The position numbers and the translations under genes are program-made. Source: CAIWHR01 sp963786625 (GTDB taxonomy: Bacteria; Pseudomonadota; Gammaproteobacteria; Burkholderiales; Casimicrobiaceae). From it: DNA of 64,000 bases. The stretch is taken from NCBI GenBank assembly GCA_963786625.1, contig CAWAZS010000014.1, forward strand, positions 558,001 through 622,000. Direction: 5' to 3'. Position 1 is the stretch's first letter. Each line of letters starts with the position of its first letter. The notes under the pieces are model-generated. The model ran no database searches. It saw nothing but the letters and a program-made list of their open reading frames with translations, and was not told where the DNA came from. This document shows, piece after piece, positions 21,621 to 31,700 of the stretch.

Positions 21621-22343
21621 ATGGTTTCACATACTGACATCATGCGAAGGGCCGCACGACGATGGCTGGGCTTGCTCGCGGTTGCATCGGTCGTCACTGC
21701 CAGTGGGCACGCATTCGCGCAATCCGAGCAACAGGAGCTGGTGAACGCATCCGAGGCGACGTTCAATAATTTCGTACGCGATCCCGACATGACGTGGATG
21801 CAGCGTCATATCGGACGCGCGAAGGGTGTTCTGATCGCGCCGCAGGTGGTGAAGGCCGGTTGGATCCTCGGTGGATCGGGTGGCCGCGCGGTCCTGTTCG
21901 CGCGCGACAGTCAATCCGGCCGCTGGACCGGCCCCGCGTTCTATAACGTCGGCGCAGCGAGCGTCGGGTTTCAGGCCGGTGTCTCGGTGTCGGAAACGGT
22001 AACGCTGGTGATGACCGAGAAAGGAATGAACTCGCTGCTGGCAACTTCGGTCAAGTTGGGCGGGGACGTCAGTGTCGCCGCGGGCCCGATCGGCGCCGGT
22101 GCAAACAGCGACATCACGACGGATTTCGTTGCCTTCAGTCGCTCGAAGGGACTCTACGGCGGCCTCAATCTCGAGGGCAGTGTGATCGACGTCGCCGACA
22201 ACTGGAACCGGACGTACTACGGAATGGCCGTGCTGCCTCCGGATATCCTGATGCGGGCAACCGCCCACAACGCCGGAGCGGATCGGCTGGTCGCCGAGTT
22301 GAGCCGCGCCGCTTCCGGCCAGAGGACGAGCCTGGCTCAATGA
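21621..22343 (+). CDS. SYLF/YSC84-domain lipid-binding secreted protein
   Basis: 240 residues. Signal peptide to about residue 34 (ASGHAFAQ). The rest is a single SYLF domain: AKGVLIAPQVVKAGWILGGS, RAVLFARD, VGFQAGVSVSETVTLVM and DFVAFSRSKGLYGGLNLEGS. AAAGGAG precedes the ATG. The family binds phosphoinositide-type lipids in eukaryotes. The bacterial secreted forms are uncharacterised and often sit with BON proteins, as here. The small lipoprotein gene follows 105 bp later. Confidence 0.92.
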   Translation: MVSHTDIMRRAARRWLGLLAVASVVTASGHAFAQSEQQELVNASEATFNNFVRDPDMTWMQRHIGRAKGVLIAPQVVKAGWILGGSGGRAVLFARDSQSGRWTGPAFYNVGAASVGFQAGVSVSETVTLVMTEKGMNSLLATSVKLGGDVSVAAGPIGAGANSDITTDFVAFSRSKGLYGGLNLEGSVIDVADNWNRTYYGMAVLPPDILMRATAHNAGADRLVAELSRAASGQRTSLAQ

Positions 22344-22448
22344 CCCGGCGGATGGCCCGGCATGCCGTCAGCGGCCGGGCCATCCGTCGCGCCGCAAGGG
22401 GTGAAATGCGCGAACGAAAGGCGGCATCCAATCCGAGAGGAGGATGCG

Positions 22449-22673
22449 ATGCGGTACACCACGGGATTTGCTCGTCGGATCGACAGGGATGCCGTGTTGG
22501 TTGCCCTGGTTGCCGTGCTGCTGAGCGGTTGCGTCACGACGCCCTCCAAATATCGTGACCGCACTGGCGACTTCGTCATGAACATCGGTTCCGCCACCGA
22601 TCACCGGCCCACGACGCCCGCTGGCCCCGGGAGCAGCGCCGTCGAGAACGCGTCGGCAACCGGCGTGGGCTGA
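22449..22673 (+). CDS. Small lipoprotein of unknown function
   Basis: 74 residues from the ATG at 22449, decided by GAGGAGG 4 nt upstream. Lipoprotein signal VALVAVLLSGC, then a short polar Ser/Thr/Pro-rich chain without a recognised fold. It probably shares a transcript with the SYLF gene. Confidence 0.6.
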   Translation: MRYTTGFARRIDRDAVLVALVAVLLSGCVTTPSKYRDRTGDFVMNIGSATDHRPTTPAGPGSSAVENASATGVG

Positions 22674-22716
22674 GCACATCGCGCCACGCAATCGCGCGGC
22701 CGGCGAGCGGCTCGCG

Positions 22717-24765
22717 CTAGTAATCCCAGTGTCCGGTCTCGGAATGGCACACGGTCCCGGGCGCGCGAAAGACGTATCGCGCGATCTGCTTGGACTGCGC
22801 CACGCCGTGCACGACGTAGGTGAACGTTCCGGCGTTCCCATCGACAAAGGCGAGGCTCGCCGACCCCACGGGTGTCAGCGTCACCTTCGCCGGGTCGAAG
22901 CGAAGGGCGCTGAATGGCGGGCCCGTCGTCCGGTACAGCGTGCCGGCGTACGTGTTCCCGTTCGCCTTGACCAGCGTCGCCGACAGCCACAGCGGCGTTC
23001 CATCGAGATCGTAAGTCAGCCAGATCGCGAAGATGAATGCGCCCTGATGCGCGAGATTGATCGCCCACCCCGACTCGGAACTTGGCGGGGCGTTCGACCA
23101 CACGTCCTGGTAGTTGGTCGCCAGCGCGAGATTCGACAACGCGCCGAACGTGCAGACGGGAACGGGGCTCGCAAAGGCGCCCCTCGTGACCACCTTGGTC
23201 TGCGTGACGCCGTTGACCGAATAGTCGAAGGTTGCCATATCGGAGCCGCTGAAGGTCAGCGTTCCCGTGCCCACTGCGGCCAGCGTCACCTTCGAGGAAT
23301 CGAAATGCGCTGCGTTGTAGGCCGGGCCGCGGGTCTGGTAGAAGGTTCCGGAATAGACGCTCCCGGCAATCCGGTCGGCCGCCATCGACAGCCACCACGC
23401 CTTGCCGGTCAGGTCGTAAGTCGCCCATGTCACGAAGACGACGTCGCCCTGGTGAGCGAGGTTCAGCGCCCAGCCGGGCTCCGAGCCCGTGGGAGCGTTC
23501 CACCACATGCCTCCGAAATTGACCGGTCCAGGGGTGCCCGGCTCCGATCCGTTGAAGGGAATGAGCACGTGGTCGTCGCCACCTCCCGTTACGCTGGTCA
23601 TTCGCGCGAGCCTTGCACGCGCGGCAGGATCGCCGCGAACCTCCGCGTCGAGATACGTGACCGACCACGTGAAGATGTCGTTGGTCGACGCAACGTCGTA
23701 ACCGTGCTCCACGCCGGTGAGCGCCACGAGCTCGCGCGGGCCGGCGAGGCGCGCGACACCCTCCAGCGACAAGGGGAGCGGCGAGAGGATGTCGGACGTG
23801 CCGCTGATGGCGAGGAACGAGAGCGTTACGCCTTCGAGTCCGCGCTGGCCGCGGCCGAACGCCGGCAGGCCCGGTTGTCCGAAGTAAGGTATGTACGTGG
23901 CCGCCGCCTTGAGCCGCGTGTCCTTGGTGATGGCCGTCCACGATTGGCCGATCGAGGTCGTGAGTCCGGCTCCCGCCATCAGCAGCAGCGACTCGGCACC
24001 CATGCTCGCGCCGAAGCCGCCGATTTGCGCGGCATCGATGCGATCGCGCCATTGCGGCTGCGCCAGCAGGAGATCGATGGTCGCCGACAGCGCCAGCGGC
24101 CGCAGCGCCTGCATCGCCAGGAAATTCTCGAGGTGCGTCAAGACGTAAAACACGTCCTCGATGCTTTCGAGCCTGAGGTCGGAGATCGTCTCGTCCGTGT
24201 GAAACGGCGCTGCGACGACGTAGCCGAAGCTCGCGAAAACGGTCAATGCATACAGGTGGTCGTTGGACAACGGGCTGCTGCCGTAGCCGTGCGACACGAT
24301 CAGCACCGGATAGCGCGTGGTCGCGTCCGGCCACAGCGGAACTTCGCCGCCGCGCTGCATGTGCGGCACCGTCCGTCCCGTCGGCAACGCATAGCCGGGC
24401 CGCGGATTGCCGGGCGTCGTCGGATGACAGACCACCACGACGTATGGAACGGCACGCCCCGCGAACGAGCCGTACACGCCGGAATTGCCCGGTGCATGCA
24501 CCGTCACCGACAGCGTGTTCGCCGGGTCGGACAGCAGATCGGTGGTGTTGCGCACCGTGCCGTTTGCGCGTGGCACGCCTTCCCAGTAGAGCTCTACGTC
24601 CTCACCCGGCGCCAGGCGGCCGAAGTCCTGCGCGACGTTGCTGCATGCCACGGCGTAAGGGCCGGGCAGCGGCAGCGGCGGGACGGCCGACGCGTCGGCG
24701 CCCTGCGCCGCGCCGGCGATCGAGGCGGCCAGGCCGAGCAGCAGGTGTTTCAGCATTCGATTCAT
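22717..24765 (-). CDS. Secreted alpha/beta hydrolase with duplicated C-terminal module
   Basis: 682 residues from the ATG at 24765. Signal peptide to about residue 23. The hydrolase domain (~50-400) resembles dienelactone hydrolase / PAF-acetylhydrolase types: oxyanion region LIVSHGYGSSPL, nucleophile Ser254 in GFGASMGAE, then candidate Asp (SGTSDIL) and His (GVEHGYD). The last ~260 residues are two ~130-residue modules (NFGGMWWNAP, GWALNLAHQGD, GTLYRTTGPPF) like those at the end of the metalloprotease at 7473-9314. An exported esterase or depolymerase is likely. Substrate unknown. The ribosome site is weak. Confidence 0.85.
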   Translation of the reverse strand: MNRMLKHLLLGLAASIAGAAQGADASAVPPLPLPGPYAVACSNVAQDFGRLAPGEDVELYWEGVPRANGTVRNTTDLLSDPANTLSVTVHAPGNSGVYGSFAGRAVPYVVVVCHPTTPGNPRPGYALPTGRTVPHMQRGGEVPLWPDATTRYPVLIVSHGYGSSPLSNDHLYALTVFASFGYVVAAPFHTDETISDLRLESIEDVFYVLTHLENFLAMQALRPLALSATIDLLLAQPQWRDRIDAAQIGGFGASMGAESLLLMAGAGLTTSIGQSWTAITKDTRLKAAATYIPYFGQPGLPAFGRGQRGLEGVTLSFLAISGTSDILSPLPLSLEGVARLAGPRELVALTGVEHGYDVASTNDIFTWSVTYLDAEVRGDPAARARLARMTSVTGGGDDHVLIPFNGSEPGTPGPVNFGGMWWNAPTGSEPGWALNLAHQGDVVFVTWATYDLTGKAWWLSMAADRIAGSVYSGTFYQTRGPAYNAAHFDSSKVTLAAVGTGTLTFSGSDMATFDYSVNGVTQTKVVTRGAFASPVPVCTFGALSNLALATNYQDVWSNAPPSSESGWAINLAHQGAFIFAIWLTYDLDGTPLWLSATLVKANGNTYAGTLYRTTGPPFSALRFDPAKVTLTPVGSASLAFVDGNAGTFTYVVHGVAQSKQIARYVFRAPGTVCHSETGHWDY

Positions 24766-25418
24766 GTCGGGGCAGCTGTGTCGAACCGACCGAGCTGCGA
24801 GGGCCCGCCCGGCGCGATCGTACCCGCGGGTGCCGCGGTCGGCGTACCCGTTTTCGTGGCCTTCGACCGATCGCGAACGGGACCCGTGTGCGGCAGCGTT
24901 CCCTCCCAACAGCAGAAGAAGGCTTGGCAGCGATATCGGCGAACGGGACGAAATGCGCTGATGACGCGGTCGACGAACCGCCGCCGAATCCGGATCAGGC
25001 CGGTCTTGCATCGGGGGCAGGCGGGACGGCAAGCCTGGACCTCGGTGGCAACGGGCACGCCGCCGCTCCTCGCGCACGGTCGCAGAGCGTCTTCTGACAA
25101 GGCGGAAATCATGATGGTCGCGTCCCCAATTCGAATCGACGGAAACATACCGGTTCGCCGCCGAAGCGGATCGATGCGCGATGTCGATGAGGCGAAGCTT
25201 GGCGGGTATGATCGCCGTTGTATGTACGGTGTCGCACACAGCACCGTAAGCAAGCGGCCCCCGCGGCCGCGCCGTGCGTCTTGCGATCGCCGACGAAGCA
25301 CCGGATCATGCTGCTTGCCTGCGAGCGGGTCCCGCCCGCAGTGCTCTGCCGCCGCTCGGGATTGCGATGCGCCTGTCGCGGCGAGCGGTCATGACATTTT
25401 TTTCTGGAGAGGTTCGCC
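24766..25418. other. Divergent intergenic region with one Crp/Fnr-like site
   Basis: 650 bp between the hydrolase (leftward) and the radical SAM gene (rightward). Open frames here are mirror frames without start signals. The recurrent palindrome at 25223-25238 is the only clear site. Confidence 0.5.
25223..25238. promoter_or_regulatory. Crp/Fnr-like operator, site 1
   Basis: TGTACG-GTGT-CGCACA, one of 13 copies of TGTNCG-N4-CGNACA. It is ~180 bp before the radical SAM start. Confidence 0.6.
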
Positions 25419-27280
25419 ATGGAGCTTCCCCGACGCACGCGCGGCGACGAACTGCTCAGACCGGGTGAGTTGACGCGCCTGCGGGAGCGCCTGCGGCTTA
25501 GCGCACGGGAGCACGACCTGTCGTCGGTGATCGCCTGCGCCTTCGATCATCGCACGCGGATGCTGCCGTTCATCTTCGCCGACACGCGAATGATTCCCGC
25601 GGGCGTCCGGGCCATCGGCTCGGCCCTGGCGGACGCCGGGTTCGACAAGACCCGGATCGTCCTGCAGCAGTGGAACCGCAATTTCCGGCCCTCGCAGATG
25701 CAGCTCGACGGCAGGATCCCCGATGTGTTCATGGTCTCGAGCATGAGCCTGCATTCCGAGCGCTGCATGGAGCTGATCCGCGACGCCCACCGGATCGACG
25801 CTGCGCATCGCCCGCTGATCATCGCCGGCGGTCCGCACGCCGTCTACGAGCCCTACGACCTGTTCGGCAGCGACCCCGCGCGCCCGGGTGGCGCCGATGT
25901 CGTCGTCACGGGCGAGGAATTCGTCCTGCTCTCCCTGATCGAAGTGGTGTTGTCGATGCGCGGTCGCGGCGAATCGATGCGCTCGGCGTTCGTCCGCGCG
26001 CGCGATGCCGGGGCGCTCGACGACGTCCCCGGTCTGGTCTATTCGCGCGGCGACAGGAACGGCGTTCCCGAGGAACTGGTCGACACGGGCATTCAACGCC
26101 TCGTCGGAGATCTCGACGAGCTGCCGCACCCGGTGCTCGGGTACCGGCTGATCGAGCCGCCGAGCCGGCATCGCCACGCTCGGCGCGCACGCGATGCCGG
26201 TCGGGGAGGTGCGAGACCGGAGTCCCATCAGCTCGCTCGTGCTGACGTTCGGCTGCAAGTTCGCCTGCCCATACTGCCCGATCCCCGCCTACAACCAGCG
26301 GCAGTACCGGGTGAAGAGCGGCGAGCGGATCGCCGACGAGATGTTCCGGCTCAACAGCGAGTACGGTCTTCGCTTCTTCTTCGGCGCCGACGACAACTTC
26401 TTCAACGACAAGTCGCGCACGCTCGACATCGTCGAGAAGCTGGCCCGCGCGGAATTCGACGGCGTGAAGCTCAACAGCCGGGCGCGATGGTACACGGAGG
26501 TGACGGTCCACGACACGCTGCAGATGAAGGAGCACCTGCCGCTCGTTCGCGAGGCGGGCTGCCGCGCGCTTTGGCTCGGCGTCGAGGACCTGACCGCGAC
26601 GCTCGTCAAGAAGGGCCAGAGCGCCGACAAGACCACGGAGGCGTTTCGTGCGCTGCGCGATGCGGGCATCTGCCCGATGCCGATGATGATGCACCACGAC
26701 TCGCAGCCGCTGTACTCGCGCGGGTCGAACTACGGGTTGCTCAATCAGGTCGAGCTCCTGCGCAAGGCCGGCGCCGTGTCGCTGCAGGTATTGATGATCA
26801 CGCCTGCCGTGGGCTCGAAGCTGCTCGAGTCGACCTACACGAGCGGCCAGGTCTTCAAGAGCGTGGGCGGCAAGGCGGTGCGCCCGCACATGTGCGACGG
26901 CAACTACGTCGTGGCGTCCAAGCACAGGCGACCCTGGCAGAAGCAGCTGACGATGCTCGCGGGGTACCTGTACTTCTACAACCCGGTCTGGCTGGCCGTC
27001 GCGCTGATTCGCAGCAAGACCCCGGTTGCCCAGAAACCTGCCTATCTGCAGATCTTCGGCATGATGGGGCTGGTGATGACGATTGCCCGGACGTCCGGCT
27101 GGGCGATGCGACTGATGTTCGGCCGGATCGAGCGCCAGTCCCGTCCGCCGGCCAGTCGCAATTCCCATGCAAGGCGTGGGCGGCGCGCCGGCGAGTCACG
27201 ACACGTCGGTGCAGCCCGCCGAAACGCAGCGTCCGCTGGTTCGCCATCCGGCGCGCCCGCGCGAGACGGCGGCTTCCTGA
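25419..27280 (+). CDS. Radical SAM protein with B12-binding-like N-terminal domain, frame-broken
   Basis: Two overlapping frames make one protein. Residues ~1-245 (25419 to ~26160) resemble a B12-binding Rossmann domain (PDVFMVSSMSLHSERCMELI, LIIAGGPHAVYE, GADVVVTGEEF). The frame then shifts and continues with LTFGCKFACPYCPIPAY, a CxxxCxxC iron-sulphur/SAM motif, through the radical SAM barrel to about 27130. The likely end (RPRETAAS, stop at 27278-27280) lies in a third frame, so a second slip near 27150 is possible. The family performs diverse methyl transfers or ring chemistry. The substrate cannot be told. GGAGAGG precedes the ATG. Confidence 0.75.
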
Positions 27281-27359
27281 ACACAGCCTGTCGAAGGCGA
27301 TGCGCGAAAGAAAGCCGGGACGCACTCGCGCCCCGGCTCTCCGGATCCCTGCCGTGCGG

Positions 27360-28052
27360 CTATTGCTGGTTCTGGGTATTCAGCGACTGGCGGAACGGAT
27401 CGCGCTGCCAGTTCGGCCTGTCGCCGTACGGATAGTCGTTCGAGATCCGGCGCCCTGACGAGATCGCGTTGTTGAGACCCGGGAGCGACGTGTACTCGCC
27501 CGGACCGTAGGTGCGGCACTCCCCGCGAAACTCGGAGTCGCTGCAGAATATCCAGTAGCCGGTCTCGACCCGCAGCGACGACGCGCGGTCGTTGAACCCC
27601 GTCCGGGCGAGGTTCGGCATCGTGCCATCGAGCGGATAGGCGCGACCCGACAGATTCGAGCCTTCGTACAGCGTCGCGCGGGCCTCGCGGTTGCGGCCAC
27701 GGTCATCGGAACGGTGGTCCGGGCGATTGTCGGAATAGCGCCCGTCGAGCGGACGCACCGAGCTGATGCGGTTGGCGTAGGCGCCGAGATTGGGATAGGC
27801 GCCGGGAGCGAGCACGCCGCAACCGCCGCGGAACTCCGCGTCGACGCAGATTTCCCACCGGCCGTCGTGCACGACCGCCGAATTGACGCGGTCGTTGAAG
27901 CCGTTGCGGGCAAAGTTCGACACGGGTTCATTGGCGGTGAATTGATGCCCGCGGAAGTTGTCGTCCTGGTAGAACGTGATGCTGTCGGCGGCGGCCGAAC
28001 CGGCGACCGCCGACAGGAGGCCTATCATCAGGGGAGTCAGTATTCGCTTCAT
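27360..28052 (-). CDS. Secreted beta/gamma-crystallin family protein
   Basis: 230 residues from the ATG at 28052. Signal peptide to about residue 23 (AVAGSAAA). Two crystallin domains: first ITFYQDDNFRGHQF..GRWEICVDAEFRGGC, second ATLYEGSNLSGRAY..GYWIFCSDSEFRGEC. Each has the Y/F-x-x-x-x-Y/F-x-G core of Greek-key crystallin folds, joined by an Asp/Arg-rich linker, with a Gln/Asn-rich tail. Bacterial members often bind calcium and are extracellular. Cys pairs in each domain suggest disulphides. Confidence 0.88.
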   Translation of the reverse strand: MKRILTPLMIGLLSAVAGSAAADSITFYQDDNFRGHQFTANEPVSNFARNGFNDRVNSAVVHDGRWEICVDAEFRGGCGVLAPGAYPNLGAYANRISSVRPLDGRYSDNRPDHRSDDRGRNREARATLYEGSNLSGRAYPLDGTMPNLARTGFNDRASSLRVETGYWIFCSDSEFRGECRTYGPGEYTSLPGLNNAISSGRRISNDYPYGDRPNWQRDPFRQSLNTQNQQ

Positions 28053-28165
28053 GATGTCGCTTTCTCGTTGAGGTGAGGAGTTCGAAGGTCGCGAGCCATC
28101 GACTGGCCGCGCGGGTGCTTGGTGCAAGGCGTGTGGCGGGCGGGTGGGTCCGAGGACAACGGAGC

Positions 28166-28360
28166 TCACGCCGGCGCCGAAGCCACCGGGATCGGCGCCA
28201 CGTTGCCGCCTTCGTTCTCCCAGGACTTGAGGTCTTCCTTGTGCTGCAGGTCGTGTGCGCTACGACGCTGCCGCACGCGCGATCGGGACATGAATGCGGC
28301 GCCGGCGGCGGCGCCTGTGGCAACGGCGATGAATAGAAGCCAGCGCTTGTCGATGCTCAT
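28166..28360 (-). CDS. Small membrane-anchored protein
   Basis: 64 residues from MSIDKRWLLF at 28360. One N-terminal hydrophobic helix (WLLFIAVATGAAAGAAFM) is followed by a basic, then acidic, cytoplasmic-like tail. No family name recognised. The ribosome site is weak. A Crp/Fnr-like palindrome lies ~90 bp upstream (28450-28465), supporting a transcribed gene. Confidence 0.5.
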   Translation of the reverse strand: MSIDKRWLLFIAVATGAAAGAAFMSRSRVRQRRSAHDLQHKEDLKSWENEGGNVAPIPVASAPA

Positions 28361-28741
28361 CGGGGGCTCATTCGCAAGGTTCCTTTGCTTCGTGGCGCGC
28401 GCGGATCGCGGCCTTGAACCAGAGGCTAGGCGCATGTGCGGACGACGTCGGTGCGCTGGCGCACACCCGTCTGGGTCGGATGCGCAACACGTCGCGGCCG
28501 CGATTGCCGGCCGGCGCCGGCCCTCGACAGCCCGTGGACCTACAGGTCGAATGTCCTGCCCTCGGTTCCGGGCGTGACTTGAAAGGCAGGCATCGTCTCG
28601 TCAATGGCCTCGGCCATCAGGCGATCGAGGTCGGTGTCCGAGTGGCCGGGGTCGTGGTGAAACGGCACGAGTTGCCTCACCTCGGTCAGCGACCCTTGGA
28701 CAGGGCTTTCGTATCGATTCGCGCTACTCCTTCAAGACGCG
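28361..28741. other. Intergenic with one Crp/Fnr-like site
   Basis: 380 bp between the end of the glucan synthase gene and the small membrane protein start. It contains the palindrome at 28450-28465. No further gene seen. Confidence 0.5.
28450..28465. promoter_or_regulatory. Crp/Fnr-like operator, site 2
   Basis: GGTGCG-CTGG-CGCACA, near-perfect symmetry, ~90 bp before the small membrane protein gene (28360, leftward). Confidence 0.5.
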
Positions 28742-31700
28742 CTACGATGCCTCGCGTCCGAATGGCCTGTTGGTCTGTTGCCGCACATTGGGGATTGGGG
28801 CATCGGGCGCCGATAGGGGAGAATTTGCCGCCGTGTGCATCGTCGATGCGACGCGTCGTTGCGCATCCGACCTCGATGCCGGCGACCCCGCTGCCGCCCG
28901 CGATGCCGCCTGCACCTCGACCAGGACCTGGTGTGCGGCGCGATCGTCGACCAGGCGCGCCGAGGCGTCGGTTTGGACGACGCCGTCCACCGTCACCCTG
29001 GTCGGGTTGGATGCTCGCGCCGGATTCCGCGAGCGTCTGCCGGACGGCGATGTCGTACGTGGTCTCGCCGTACCGGTAGCGCATCGTGAATCCGGTCCAG
29101 TCGGCGGGAAGGCACGGCGCAAAGCGGAGGCAAGCCCTTTCGAGCGTCAGCCCGAGCAGCGATTCGACGATGAGCCGGTACATCCATCCGGCCGACCCCG
29201 TGTACCAGCTCCATCCGCCGCGCCCGGTGTGCGGCGCCAACGCGTAGACATCGGCGGCGATCACGTACGGCTCCACCTTGTAGGTCGCCATGCCCTCCGG
29301 CGTTCGCGCGTGATTCACCGGGTTGATCATCGTCATGAGCTCCCAGGCGCGTTCGCGATCGCCCAGGGCCGCGAAAGCCATCGCCGACCAGATCGCACCG
29401 TGCGTGTACTGGCCGCCGTTCTCCCGCACGCCCGGAACGTAGCCTCGGATGTAGCCGGGGTCGAGATCCGATCGGTCGAAGGGCGGATCCAGGAGCTGGA
29501 TCAGCGCGTGGTCGCGACGCACGAGGCGCTCGTCGACGGCCTTCATGGCCATCCGGGAGCGGCCGGCATCGCCCGCGCCCGACAGCACCGACCAGCTTTG
29601 CGCGACGGCGTCGATCCGGCACTCGACGTTGGTCGCGGAACCCAGCGGCGAGCCATCGTCGAAATACGCGCGCCGATACCACTCGCCGTCCCAGCCGTGC
29701 TGCTCGAGATTCTTGCGAAGCGTGATCCCTTCCGCCTCGCATCGCTCGCGCGAACGACGCGTCGCCCTTCATCTGCGCGACCTCGGCGAACTGCTTCAGC
29801 ACGGCACAGAGGAAGAAGCCCAGCCAGATGCTCTCACCCGCGCCCTTGATCCCCACCAGGTTCATGCCGTCGTTCCAGTCGCCGGAGCCCATCAGCGGCA
29901 GGCCGTGCGCGCCGAAGCGCAGGCCGTGCTCGATGGCGCGCACGCAGTGCTGGTAGACGCTGGCCGATTCCTCGGACCGGACCGGCAGGTCGTAGTAGGA
30001 GTCGTCCCCCGGGTTCACCCGGCGACCTTCCAGGAAGTGGATCGACTCATCCAGCACGCCGGTGTCTCCGGTCGCCTTCACATAGCGCGCCGTCGCCAGC
30101 GGCAGCCAGAGATAGTCGTCCGAACAGCGCGAGCGCACGCCCCGGCCCGACGGCGGATGCCACCAGTGCTGGACATCGCCTTCCACGAACTGGCGACCGG
30201 CGCAGCGCAGCAGGTGCTCGCGCATGAGCGCGGGTTCCGCGTGGACCAGCGCCATCACGTCCTGCAGCTGGTCGCGGAAGCCGTAGGCCCCGCCCGACTG
30301 GTAGTAGCCGCTCCGCGCCCACAGGCGGCACGCCACCGTCTGGTACAGCAGCCAGCCGTTGGCCAGCACGTCGAGCGAGGCGTCCGGCGTTTCCACCTGC
30401 ACGGCGCCGAGCAGGCGCTGCCAGTGGGCGCGCACCGCTTCCAGCGCGCCCTGGGCGGCGGCCGGTCCCCGGAAGCGCTGCACGAGGCTGCCGGCGTCGG
30501 CCGCGTTTCGACCCGCGCCGAGCCTGAAGACGATCTCGCGCTGCTGACCGTCGGCAAGCTCGAACGGGACCTGGATGGCGGCGCAGGGATCGAGCGCCGC
30601 GCCCACCTTGCCGGAGAGGCGCGATCGCGCCATCGCGGCCGGATCGCGCAGCGTGCCGTTGCGTCCCAGGAACTCGGTGCGGTCGCCGCTCACGCTGCGG
30701 GCCGGGTCGTCCACGTCGAAGAAGCCGACGCGGTCGGGGAATTCCGTGTTGTAGGAGTTGCGCGCCAGGAGCGCGCCGCTCCTTGCGTCGATCTCGGTGA
30801 TCACGTGCATCGCCGTCTTCGGCCGCAGGTCTCCGAGCACCCATTCCACGTAGCCGGTGGCCGAGAGCCGGCGCGACCGACCCGACGTGTTGCGAACCTT
30901 CAGCACCGAGAACTTCACCGAGGCGTCGATGGCCACGTACACCCAGAGCTCGGAGCTGATTCCGTCCTCGTGGTGCTCGAAGACGCTGTAGCCGAATCCG
31001 TGACGGGTGACATAGGCGCCGGCTCCGCGGCAGGGCAACGGCGCGGGCGACCAGAAATGGCCGGAATCCTCGTCGCGCAGGAAGAAGGCCTCGCCGCTCG
31101 CATCGGTCACGGGGTCGTTGTGCCAGGGCGTGAGACGGAACTCGTGGGCGTTCTCGCTCCACGTGTACGCGAGCCCGCTCTCGGAGATCACCGTCCCGAA
31201 ATGCGGGTTCGCAAGCACGTTGGCCCACGGCGCGGGCGTTGCCTGGCCCGCGAGTGTCGTGATGACGTACTCGCTGCCGTCGGGCGTGAATCCGCCGAGC
31301 CCGTTGAACAGGATCAATTCCCGCGCGGGCAGGGGAGCGGGCTGGGCTTCGCCGCGCGGGCTCCGGATCGGCACGAGGCGCGGCACCCGCACCTCCGGCG
31401 GGGCCGCGCCGGTTGATCTGCTCCACCAGCGTTCCGCGGCGGTCGGTGATGATGGCGCGCGCCACGGTCTGGAGCAGGATGCGGTCCTCGTCGGCGATCT
31501 GCTCCGCCCGCCGCACGAAGATCCCGCCGGGCCGATCCATCACGTGCGCTTCGACGCCGGCGGCGATCAGCCCCATGATCTGATCCTGCAGGACCTGCCG
31601 ATATCCGCCGCGGTCCTCGTTCCAGATCACGAGGTCCACCGCCAATCCCTTCAGACGCCAGTACGCGTGCGCCTGCACCATCCGGCGCACGAGGTCGATG

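Noticed and set aside
24762..25438. Leftward coding extension upstream of the hydrolase
   Set aside because: In frame but Arg-rich, with no start signal, and it would bury the signal peptide.
22729..25473. Plus-strand open frame of 914 codons
   Set aside because: Antisense to the secreted hydrolase, which has a signal peptide, catalytic motif and repeated module. The plus frame is Arg-rich with no motif.
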